Below the pieces are notes generated by a model that was not told where the DNA came from, did no database searches, and saw nothing but the letters and a program-made list of their open reading frames with translations. Of a DNA stretch of 64,000 nucleotides, positions 41,926 to 49,510 are shown piece after piece. The stretch's first letter is position 1; each line of letters opens with the position of its first letter. This DNA is from Christensenella tenuis (GTDB lineage: Bacteria; Bacillota; Clostridia; Christensenellales; Christensenellaceae): NCBI RefSeq assembly GCF_014287795.1, contig NZ_JACOON010000007.1:186001-250000 (forward strand), given 5' to 3'. Made by a program: the position numbers and the translations under genes.

Positions 41926-43611
41926 ATGCGCATCATGTCCCATCATTTTAAGCGTCACCATGCTTACTCCAAGGGATATCGTCCGCGGCGCCATAGGGGG
42001 CGGCTGCGCATCGGGCGGCTGATTCTCTTGATTTTAGTTTTCGCAGCGATTATTTCCGCAATTGTGTTCGGCATCCTATTTTTGATAAAGGCCGGGCCAT
42101 TCGTAAGGGACGATGCTTCGTCATCCGTTCCTGCCGTAAATTCTGCGGCAGAATATGACGCACCTATGCAAACGGCGGACTCATCTGCTGTTCCTGCGGC
42201 AGTGGATGCAACACAACCCGCCGCCTTTGGCCTCACTTCCGAGATTGAACAGGACGGAAACATTGTTACCACTTTCACACGTCTAAAAGAGATCTTTTTT
42301 CCTGCGCCAAATTCCTATGCAAATGTTAGAGGAATTACAACCGCGGATGGCAACGATTACCGCGACAGCAGGAGCTTCGGCGGCTTTGAAGCTGGCGGAG
42401 GCCATCTGGAAACGCTTTGGCGGCAGGAAAGACCTTCTTCCGCAGCGGTGCAGCCCATCGCGGTCAGTTGGGATGCGGATATGCGGCAAATGATGAATTT
42501 ATATCCAGACAAGGCATCAAGGGAAGACCTGGTGGAAATTTTAAGTTGTGGCGCTGACGGAACGCTTTCCTTCACTGATCTTGCCGATGGAAGCGCTACG
42601 CGCGACCCCATCTCTCTGGGATTCACGCCGGGCGGTGCCCTTTCCCTCGACCCGCGGGGATATCCTCTTCTTTATATCGGCGGGAACGCAGAAAATGCAT
42701 GCATGAATATTTACAGCTTGATTACCGGAGAACTTCTTTACAAGTATGGCGGAGAAAAAGATTCCTTTGCCCTGCTCGATTCGGAAAGAGGATTTTCCTG
42801 CTCTCCCTTGGTTTCCGGAGATACCGATACGCTTATCTGGCCGGGCGGAAATGGAATTCTCTATACGATGAACCTGAATTCTGATTTTGACCGGGCGGCG
42901 GGCACCGTCTCGCTCAATCCCGATACGCCTGTGAAATACCGTTATACGGCAACAGGCGGCGCGGATAGCGCCTCCCCTGCAAGTTTTAGCATCACAGGGC
43001 TTTCAGCCTGGCGTAATTATGCATTTATTACAGATACCGGCGGTTATATACAATGTATTGACATAAACACGATGCAGCCCGTTTACGTACAGAAGCTGGG
43101 AGCGGGCATCGTTTCTTCCCCACTGATCGAAGAAGCCGCGGACGGTATTTACCTTTATTCAGGCAGCAAGTCTGCCAACGGGAATGCTTCCGTATATAAG
43201 CTCAAGGGCCTGTCTGGAGAAATTATCTGGCAGCGGGACCTTGCCTGTGGTGCGGAAGGCGGTTTCCTCTCTACTCCGGTATCCGGCCGCGGCGATCTTG
43301 ACGGCATGATTTTCTGTATGGCTGCACAAGCGGATGGCGACAATGCGGTGCTTTTGGCGCTTACCTCGGATACCGGTGAAATCAAATGGGAGCAAAAGAC
43401 AGGCCGTCCATCTGTTTTTTCACCCGCTGCCGCATATACTTCCAGCGGAACAGGTTACCTGCTCGAGGCGGGAGGCGGCGGGGCAATGCTTCTTGCGGGA
43501 AATTCCGGTGAAGTCCTCGGCACACTGGATGCTTTAAACGGCGCAGATTGTCCAGCCATTGTTTGCAATACGGTAGCTGTCCTGAACGGAACCGGAGTGC
43601 TCATCAAATAA
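41926..43611 (+). CDS. Membrane-anchored PQQ-like beta-propeller protein
   Basis: A 561-residue protein with a short basic N-terminus rich in His and Arg, one membrane span (about 30-55) and a large outside domain. Its blades show propeller repeats such as ITGLSAWRNYAFITDTGGYI, the IEEAADGIYLYSG segment and LLALTSDTGEIKWEQ, typical of PQQ-like/BamB-type proteins. Cofactor binding is unlikely without catalytic motifs; it may be a scaffold or sensor. AAGGAG is very close to ATG 41926 (3 bases), so ATG 41935 may be the true start. Confidence 0.75.
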   Translation: MRIMSHHFKRHHAYSKGYRPRRHRGRLRIGRLILLILVFAAIISAIVFGILFLIKAGPFVRDDASSSVPAVNSAAEYDAPMQTADSSAVPAAVDATQPAAFGLTSEIEQDGNIVTTFTRLKEIFFPAPNSYANVRGITTADGNDYRDSRSFGGFEAGGGHLETLWRQERPSSAAVQPIAVSWDADMRQMMNLYPDKASREDLVEILSCGADGTLSFTDLADGSATRDPISLGFTPGGALSLDPRGYPLLYIGGNAENACMNIYSLITGELLYKYGGEKDSFALLDSERGFSCSPLVSGDTDTLIWPGGNGILYTMNLNSDFDRAAGTVSLNPDTPVKYRYTATGGADSASPASFSITGLSAWRNYAFITDTGGYIQCIDINTMQPVYVQKLGAGIVSSPLIEEAADGIYLYSGSKSANGNASVYKLKGLSGEIIWQRDLACGAEGGFLSTPVSGRGDLDGMIFCMAAQADGDNAVLLALTSDTGEIKWEQKTGRPSVFSPAAAYTSSGTGYLLEAGGGGAMLLAGNSGEVLGTLDALNGADCPAIVCNTVAVLNGTGVLIK

Positions 43612-43630
43612 TAAGGTAAGGTATGCGAAC

Positions 43631-43663
43631 AAAAGGCGGGATGCAAAATCATCCCGCCTTTTT
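43631..43663. terminator. Bidirectional intrinsic terminator
   Basis: AAAAGGCGGGAT pairs with ATCCCGCCTTTT around an 8-base loop, between two convergent genes. Confidence 0.88.
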
Positions 43664-43677
43664 GATTCGCCCTGTTA

Positions 43678-44397
43678 TTAGGCAAACATGGGTTGCAGAC
43701 TGAGCGCAATCAGGAAGGTTCCGGTGAAATACGTGATGGAATTCCAGGCTGTAATCGCGTTTTTCCTGCTGTGATATTTCCAAATCCCCAGCAAAAGATC
43801 TGAAATCCAAAAGAATATGGCGCCTGCGGCCATCAACGCATAAGAAATGGACTGCGGCCCAACAGGCAACGTCCAGTCATCCGGCGCTGCATCCGTAGGT
43901 ACAAGTGCCGTGACAACCGCCTTTACCATCATAAGCGACAGCAAGATCATATAAACGGTAAGCGGTCCTTGCGCTTTTCCGAGCTGCCAGTTTTGCTTCT
44001 TCATTAGAATGAGTGCAACCGCGAGCGGAACAAGCGTCAGGATCAGTTCCACAGGATCAATTCCTTGCACGACGAACATAGAAGCGAGAAAAAGCGCCTG
44101 CGTCCCTGCAAAAAACAGAATGCCGCGATTGAATTTTCTTGCATCAAGTTCAATAAACCGGAGAAAGTAGTCGCCGGCCAGCGCACATACAAGGCCACAC
44201 AGGATAAGCACCGCTCCCACAGAAATAGACGCCCCCCAGGAAAGTACTCCCCAAGCTCCTACGAGGCAAAAAATGCTGCTGAGTGTCATCTTTAATTTGG
44301 TCGCTCGGTTAAACTTCCCAAAAAGGTCTTCCCTCACGTAAAAACCAAGTAAAACAAAATATACTGCCGCAACAAAAATCAATTCCACTGCTACCAT
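43678..44397 (-). CDS. YhhN-family membrane protein (lysoplasmalogenase-like)
   Basis: A 239-residue integral membrane protein with about eight spans. KLKMTLSSIFCLVGAWGVLS, LVCALAGDYFLRF and AAGAIFFWISDLLLG follow the YhhN/TMEM86 pattern, whose two conserved Asp residues (in GDY and SDLLL) form the active site of lysoplasmalogenases. Clostridia make plasmalogens, so a vinyl-ether lipid role is plausible. ATG 44397 is chosen since the upstream extension to 44454 is Arg-rich and overlaps the preceding gene. Confidence 0.85.
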   Translation of the reverse strand: MVAVELIFVAAVYFVLLGFYVREDLFGKFNRATKLKMTLSSIFCLVGAWGVLSWGASISVGAVLILCGLVCALAGDYFLRFIELDARKFNRGILFFAGTQALFLASMFVVQGIDPVELILTLVPLAVALILMKKQNWQLGKAQGPLTVYMILLSLMMVKAVVTALVPTDAAPDDWTLPVGPQSISYALMAAGAIFFWISDLLLGIWKYHSRKNAITAWNSITYFTGTFLIALSLQPMFA

Positions 44398-44422
44398 ACC
44401 ACACTCGCCCCTTTTCCTTAGC

Positions 44423-45163
44423 CTACTTGATCTCAGCCTCCTTCGGGCTTTCAATGCGCTTCCCGTCTTTTGTTACAGTAAAAAGTTCCATGATTTGTTC
44501 TAACTTGCCAAATACTACGAGTTTATCTCCCGTTTCAATTTCCGTGTCTTTGGTGATATAGTCGAGCACCTTGTCTGCCCGCTGGATGAGAATAATCCGC
44601 ACACCGAAGTCTGCCACAAAGTTGAGCTGCCCCAGCGTTTTTCCACGAATACGTTCAGGCACTACCGCGATACTGATTCCGGCCACCACGCCTTTTGCGT
44701 ATTGATCGATCACACTTACGATATTGACATTCCCGCGAAACATAAGTTTCCTGCCCATTTTTTCGATGATATCATTAAATTTCTGTTTGGCTCCAGGCAC
44801 CCGCTTGACAATCATAAAAACTACAAAAATGATTGCCAGAATTACGGTAAGCGTCCAAAAATCTTCCCGGATTGCTTTGGGCAGGTTCATTACGACGTTC
44901 ACAAAGGCCGTGACGATTGTGACGGAAAAAATATAGCCGAACAGCATAATCGTGCGGGCAAGACGCCTGCGTACAAGCTTATCTACCACGAGTTCGCTTT
45001 CTTTCGTCGTATAACCGCTGTTCGTGAGCAGCGAAATCACCTGGAATCTCGCTTTTTCCTCTGTCATGCCCGACATCCGGAACAAAATAGTAAATACATC
45101 TATAATCAGGATATAGAGGACCGCAACCGCGAAAAATAGCGAAATGGAAATGGAAAGAGTCAT
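44423..45163 (-). CDS. Membrane protein with C-terminal TrkA-C (RCK_C) domain
   Basis: A 246-residue protein. One N-terminal span (about 3-30), a short cytoplasmic loop, two further spans (about 65-88 and 100-120), then a soluble half ending in a TrkA-C domain (VVPERIRGKTLGQLNFVADF, TEIETGDKLVVFGKLEQI). RCK_C domains bind nucleotides such as c-di-AMP or other ligands in K+ channels and transporters, but no pore domain is present here. AGGGGG precedes ATG 45163. Role unknown; ion-homeostasis control is a guess. Confidence 0.78.
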   Translation of the reverse strand: MTLSISISLFFAVAVLYILIIDVFTILFRMSGMTEEKARFQVISLLTNSGYTTKESELVVDKLVRRRLARTIMLFGYIFSVTIVTAFVNVVMNLPKAIREDFWTLTVILAIIFVVFMIVKRVPGAKQKFNDIIEKMGRKLMFRGNVNIVSVIDQYAKGVVAGISIAVVPERIRGKTLGQLNFVADFGVRIILIQRADKVLDYITKDTEIETGDKLVVFGKLEQIMELFTVTKDGKRIESPKEAEIK

Positions 45164-45176
45164 AATATTCCCCCTG

Positions 45177-45761
45177 TTACCCGATGACCTTGCCGCAATA
45201 TGCGACATATTCGTCGATCGCCCAGAAAATATCATTTCCCGGACGGATATTGGATTGTTCGCCCGTACAGTGCAGAATTCCGTAGGCCGGCATTCCCGCA
45301 TGCGCTACCGTTGCGGGAACAGAAAGGGAGACCATTCCCATATGCATTGCGCTCATGTGCATGGCTATCATAGAGAGGTCGCCTCCGCCGCAAGACGTAG
45401 AGGCGGTCGCAAAAGCTCCGAAATAGGTACCCGCCAGCGAAGCCGGGAGCCAAAAATCGCATAGACTGTCGAGAAATGCCTTAGCCTGCGCAGATACGTT
45501 CCCATAATAGGTCGGCGAACCCAAAAAAATAGCGTCATATTCCGGCAGGCGCTTATGCTCAACAACTGGAACGGCCTTGATTTCTTCAGCCATCTCCCGT
45601 GCCAACGGAAAAGCCTGCACGGTTTGGTCGAACAGCGGGTCTTCCACGCGAAACAAATCTGCCTTGAAGCCTTCTTTTTCCAACGCACGCACATACTCTT
45701 TCGCCATCAGCATTGTATTTCCGCATGCACTGTGAAATATAACCGCCGCTTTTTTTCCCAT
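45177..45761 (-). CDS. Flavodoxin-fold NAD(P)H oxidoreductase (WrbA-like)
   Basis: A 194-residue FMN protein. The start AAVIFHSACGNTMLMAKEYV is the phosphate-binding loop, YDAIFLGSPTYYGNVSAQAK is the second FMN loop, and TASTSCGGGDLSMIAMHMSA is the third, matching WrbA/flavodoxin-like quinone reductases. The exact electron acceptor is not readable. It is 13 bases upstream of the TrkA-C gene on the same strand. Confidence 0.85.
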   Translation of the reverse strand: MGKKAAVIFHSACGNTMLMAKEYVRALEKEGFKADLFRVEDPLFDQTVQAFPLAREMAEEIKAVPVVEHKRLPEYDAIFLGSPTYYGNVSAQAKAFLDSLCDFWLPASLAGTYFGAFATASTSCGGGDLSMIAMHMSAMHMGMVSLSVPATVAHAGMPAYGILHCTGEQSNIRPGNDIFWAIDEYVAYCGKVIG

Positions 45762-45895
45762 ACTTTTTCACCTCAAGTCATTCATTATCGTATTTAAACC
45801 GGCTGCTCAATCCCTGCGCAACCGCAAGCCGCCGCCCCGGCTAAAAAATGCCCGGTTTTTCCTTTTGCAGCGAAGCCGGCGTATAGATTTTCACT

Positions 45896-46408
45896 TTATT
45901 CTCTGTTGAGCCATGGCAATATAACCGCCCATGCAGCAATAAGCTTTTCAAGTGTCATCGCCGCATTTGCCGGGCTTGTGGATGGAAGGCATATACTTTC
46001 CATCCCCGTATCCGCCAGGCAGTACTTCGTATAATATTCATACGCTTTTTTCCCGTTTGTAAACACCGCCCGGATATTTGCCGCCTGTAAAATCCCTGAG
46101 AAATCATTGGCTTGAGGCCGACGAATCGACGCATCCGCGCTTCCACGGATTTCACACGACTTCAATACGTCAAACACCGCAATTCCATTTTCCAGCAGGA
46201 ATTCTTTTTTCTGCGGAACGCCCTGCGGGCACGGTGCATCAAGCAGGGCAGCCAGCACCTGCCAGAAGCGGTTGCGCGGGTTTCCATAATAAAACGCTGT
46301 TTCCCGTGATTTCACCGAGGGAAATGTTCCCAAGATCAATATTTTGGAGCATTGATTCCAAACCGGTTCAAGGGGATGGCAAAGCTTCTCTATTTTTTTA
46401 TTTCCCAT
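45896..46408 (-). CDS. DNA-deoxyinosine (hypoxanthine) glycosylase, UDG family 6-like
   Basis: A 170-residue base-excision enzyme. ILGTFPSVKSRETAFYYGNP followed by RNRFW is the signature of the hypoxanthine-DNA glycosylase branch of the uracil-DNA glycosylase superfamily, and LPSTSPANAA is the second active-site loop. It should remove hypoxanthine, the product of adenine deamination. There is no ribosome site before ATG 46408, and the promoter -10 lies only 9 bases upstream, so the mRNA may be leaderless. Confidence 0.87.
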   Translation of the reverse strand: MGNKKIEKLCHPLEPVWNQCSKILILGTFPSVKSRETAFYYGNPRNRFWQVLAALLDAPCPQGVPQKKEFLLENGIAVFDVLKSCEIRGSADASIRRPQANDFSGILQAANIRAVFTNGKKAYEYYTKYCLADTGMESICLPSTSPANAAMTLEKLIAAWAVILPWLNRE

Positions 46409-46416
46409 ATTGTTTT

Positions 46417-46446
46417 ATTATATCACGGTAGTTGCAGCCGTTGCAA
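46417..46446 (-). promoter_or_regulatory. Promoter of the glycosylase gene (leaderless start)
   Basis: On the minus strand, TTGCAA (46441-46446) and TATAAT (46417-46422) are 18 bases apart; TG one base before TATAAT extends the -10. The predicted start falls within about 2 bases of the ATG. Confidence 0.65.
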
Positions 46447-46452
46447 CGCATA

Positions 46453-46478
46453 GAAAAGCGCCCCTGCAAATGGGGCGC
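46453..46478 (-). terminator. Intrinsic terminator of the CUT1 ABC operon
   Basis: On the minus strand, GCGCCCC pairs with GGGGCGC around a 7-base loop, followed by TTTTCT. A second small hairpin CTCCGCA/TGCGGAG lies at 46493-46507. Confidence 0.75.
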
Positions 46479-46536
46479 CCTTCACAACGAAACTCCGCAG
46501 TGCGGAGCCTATACCGGGAGAAAACCGGCAGCGCGT

Positions 46537-47649
46537 TTAGCACTCAATCCTTAATTCTGTTTCCCGATCAAAGAAATACAGTTTTTCCGTATCAAATGCA
46601 ATACGTATAGTCTCTCCACATTGTTTTGCCGATTCCGGCGGCACCTTGGCAATCAGCTTCTCTCCACCGTAATTGAGGTATAAAAAAGTCTCGGCGCCGA
46701 GCATTTCCGTCACCTCTAAAAACGCCTCCACACTGCTGTCTTCGCGTTCCTCAGTATCTTGGCCACTGGCCATAATATTTTCAGCCCGAATTCCCATAAC
46801 AATTTCTTTTCCGAGATATTCCCTAAGTGCCGTACAATCCTGATACCGCTGCCCAAGCTTGATTCGGTCTTTTTCCGTTACCGCATAATAAACGTTATTT
46901 TCTTCCTGTAACACGCAAGAAATAAGGTTCATCTGCGGCGATCCAATGAAGGTCGCCACAAAAATATTATTCGGTTCATTATAGACCTCCTGCGGAGAGC
47001 CAACTTGTTGAATGATTCCATCCTTCATAACAACGATACGCGTTCCCATAGTCATGGCTTCCGTTTGGTCGTGCGTAACATAAATGAACGTTGTCTTTAA
47101 CTTATGGTACAGCTTGATGATTTCCGTGCGCATCTGCACGCGCAATTTGGCATCAAGGTTGGAGAGAGGTTCGTCCAGTAGGAACACTTTTGGATTGCGC
47201 ACGATTGCCCGCCCGAGCGCAACCCTTTGACGTTGTCCGCCGGAGAGCGCTTTCGGTTTTCTGGAAAGCAAATGACTGATGTCCAAAATCTGAGCCGCTT
47301 GCTCCACCCTTTGTTTTATCTCTTGCTTGGGTAATTTCCTCAATTTCAGAGAAAAAGCCATATTGTCTGCAACGCTCATATGCGGATAAAGCGCATAACT
47401 TTGGAACACCATCGCAATATCCCTGTCCTTGGGCTGCACTTCATTTACGAGTTTGCCGTCAATATATAGTTCTCCATCCGATATCTCTTCAATTCCCGCA
47501 ATCATACGTAGCGTAGTGGATTTTCCGCAACCCGAAGGACCAACCAAAACTACAAACTCATCGTCCCCGATTTCCATATTGAAATGATCTACAGCGACCA
47601 CATCACCTGCATATACTTTTTGAATATTCTTTAATACAACGCCTGACAT
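46537..47649 (-). CDS. msmK: Sugar ABC transporter ATPase, MsmK/UgpC type
   Basis: ATPase of CUT1 importers, 370 residues. Walker A GPSGCGKST, Q-loop FQSYALYPHM, signature LSGGQRQRVALGRAI and Walker B LLDEPLSNLDAKL are complete. The C-terminal TOBE/OB region (about 240-370, MGIRAENI) identifies the MalK/MsmK class that can serve several importers. ATG 47649 follows GGGGGG; it closes the operon that begins with the solute-binding lipoprotein at 55888. Confidence 0.94.
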   Translation of the reverse strand: MSGVVLKNIQKVYAGDVVAVDHFNMEIGDDEFVVLVGPSGCGKSTTLRMIAGIEEISDGELYIDGKLVNEVQPKDRDIAMVFQSYALYPHMSVADNMAFSLKLRKLPKQEIKQRVEQAAQILDISHLLSRKPKALSGGQRQRVALGRAIVRNPKVFLLDEPLSNLDAKLRVQMRTEIIKLYHKLKTTFIYVTHDQTEAMTMGTRIVVMKDGIIQQVGSPQEVYNEPNNIFVATFIGSPQMNLISCVLQEENNVYYAVTEKDRIKLGQRYQDCTALREYLGKEIVMGIRAENIMASGQDTEEREDSSVEAFLEVTEMLGAETFLYLNYGGEKLIAKVPPESAKQCGETIRIAFDTEKLYFFDRETELRIEC

Positions 47650-47664
47650 TTCAGTACCCCCCAT

Positions 47665-48345
47665 TTATTTTATAATAGTCCTTTTCATCACAGGAAAAAC
47701 ATTGTGTATGATGATCAACCCCGGGAAAGATGCCCCCAGTGGAATCAAAAATAACGCCGAATACGGGAACACACAATAACATAGCAGTCCGATCGGAATC
47801 AGGAACAATAGAATCAGCGCATTGGCTTTCAGGCCAACAATTGCAAGCAGGAGGCTGTTCCTGAACATATCCTTCCATTTAAGTTCCATTGTTCCGATCA
47901 TACAAAAACCGTAAAATCCTGCAAATACAACGAGCACACCAGCAATCATCAGGATACACATTGGTACAGCCGTAACAGGCATTTCCGCAAGAAAGGAATC
48001 GAGGTATTTTACCGTTAGTATAATCGTCAGGAGGCTCCCGCCGTAAAACAAATAATAAAGCGAGGAAGCCTTGAAATTTTCACGGAAGGAATGGAAAAAA
48101 TCGGAGACCAGAAATATATATTCCCTTTCATCAATTTTTTTAAGAATATAGCTCATTGCGCTCGATGCAGCGCCAATAGTTACTACCGGCAGGCAGCATA
48201 ACAGGAACAGTAAATTCAGCTTCACGAGGCTACGCCACTCTGTGCCAACAATATGGAAAAAAAGCGCAAACCGGTTCGCGGGCGGCTTAACTTCCCATTC
48301 TCCATTCACATTGCTTCCATAATATAACTTTCCATAAACCGACAT
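47665..48345 (-). CDS. yesL: YesL-family (DUF624) membrane protein
   Basis: A 226-residue protein with about five spans. NRFALFFHIVGTEWRSLVKL and NLLFLLCCLPVVTIGAAS are typical DUF624 segments. YesL proteins occur beside YesM/YesN systems and CUT1 sugar importers, as they do here, but their task is unknown; roles in transporter assembly or signalling have been proposed. GAGGAA precedes ATG 48345. It is 15 bases upstream of the ATPase gene. Confidence 0.88.
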   Translation of the reverse strand: MSVYGKLYYGSNVNGEWEVKPPANRFALFFHIVGTEWRSLVKLNLLFLLCCLPVVTIGAASSAMSYILKKIDEREYIFLVSDFFHSFRENFKASSLYYLFYGGSLLTIILTVKYLDSFLAEMPVTAVPMCILMIAGVLVVFAGFYGFCMIGTMELKWKDMFRNSLLLAIVGLKANALILLFLIPIGLLCYCVFPYSALFLIPLGASFPGLIIIHNVFPVMKRTIIK

Positions 48346-48355
48346 TTTTCTTTCC

Positions 48356-49510
48356 TCATTGAATCATTTCTTTTAAACATTTCCTAAAATAGCAATAGTT
48401 TTTAAAGCTTACGTCCGGCGGCACCATATGGTCCGTATAAGGGATATATCCGCCAGTCCCCAGTACACGCTCCACCTTATTCATCTCCTGATGGATTGCG
48501 GCCTTGCCGTCTGCAAGCGCACGTTTATCAATTCCGCCCATCAGAACCAGCTTTGGATAGCGCTTTCTGATGATTTCCACATTCATATTTGCAGCGGCCT
48601 CAAACGGATAAAAGCCTGTTATGCCGCCTTCAAGAAACAAATCGATCAACGCTTCGAAGTTCCCGTCCGTATCCACAAAAAAATTTTCCACGCCGAGCTT
48701 CTTCATGCGCCCTGTAAGTTCCTTGTAATACGGAAGGATAAACTTCCTAAAAATATCCGGAGAAATCAGCGGTCCATTTTTGTAGGCAAGATCCTCCCAG
48801 ATAAGAAGGTAATCCACATCTGTTTTGCCAAGTATCTCCGTATAAATTTCCGTGTAATAGGTGAGAAAAAAATCCAGAATCTCCGTTGCAAAATCCGGAT
48901 CGTCATAAAATAGGTAAAGGGATTTTTCCAGTCCCACCATCTCACGAATCACGGAATAAAAGCCGGCGATATTTCCGCCCCCCATTTGCAGCGGATAGGT
49001 CCGATTCCTGTATGCCGCGTCCCACCCGTGCGCGTAACGCCCGGCGCTGTGAGCGCAAAAGCGCCTTCTGATATCATCAAATTCCTTTCTTCCGTGTACC
49101 GGATAATCGAGGAAGCAGGGCATGCTCCCGCCATCTTTCTTAATTTTAACGCGTTTACCATCCGGACAAATTTTCTCGATATTTTCTTTCGTTTCCGATA
49201 AAATTTTTTCTTCGAATGGCGGAATCATGCTAATGCAATCTACGCCGACCATGTGGACGCGTTCATCGAACTCAAAAAATGCTTCCACGTCCCGTCCATA
49301 ATACTTTTCTTCCGTAAAGCCATCGCTTCCCGGGCATGCGCTTCCCGAAATCCACTGCGCGTTTTCCGATGAAAAAGTGCCGTGTTTTCTGGGAAGCCCT
49401 TCCGTATACCAACGCTCAATCGTATCCTTCCAGTAAGCGAATTCCCAGTTGGGTGGCGTTGCGCCCGGCTTGAAGGCAATTGTTGCAAGAAACTTTTCCC
49501 GGCTTGTCAT
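48356..49510 (-). CDS. URO-D superfamily protein without the HxC metal motif
   Basis: A 384-residue TIM-barrel protein of the URO-D superfamily. TSREKFLATIAF at the start, DYLLIWEDLAYKNGPLISPD in the middle and FYPFEAAANMNVEIIRKRYP near the end are typical. Where methyltransferase relatives have HxCG, this one has FFVDTDGNFEAL, so zinc-dependent thiol chemistry is unlikely. ATG 49510 overlaps the stop of the DUF6259 gene by 4 bases with AGAGGAA upstream. Its position in a glycan operon argues for a carbohydrate-related reaction; the actual one is unknown. Confidence 0.8.
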   Translation of the reverse strand: MTSREKFLATIAFKPGATPPNWEFAYWKDTIERWYTEGLPRKHGTFSSENAQWISGSACPGSDGFTEEKYYGRDVEAFFEFDERVHMVGVDCISMIPPFEEKILSETKENIEKICPDGKRVKIKKDGGSMPCFLDYPVHGRKEFDDIRRRFCAHSAGRYAHGWDAAYRNRTYPLQMGGGNIAGFYSVIREMVGLEKSLYLFYDDPDFATEILDFFLTYYTEIYTEILGKTDVDYLLIWEDLAYKNGPLISPDIFRKFILPYYKELTGRMKKLGVENFFVDTDGNFEALIDLFLEGGITGFYPFEAAANMNVEIIRKRYPKLVLMGGIDKRALADGKAAIHQEMNKVERVLGTGGYIPYTDHMVPPDVSFKNYCYFRKCLKEMIQ

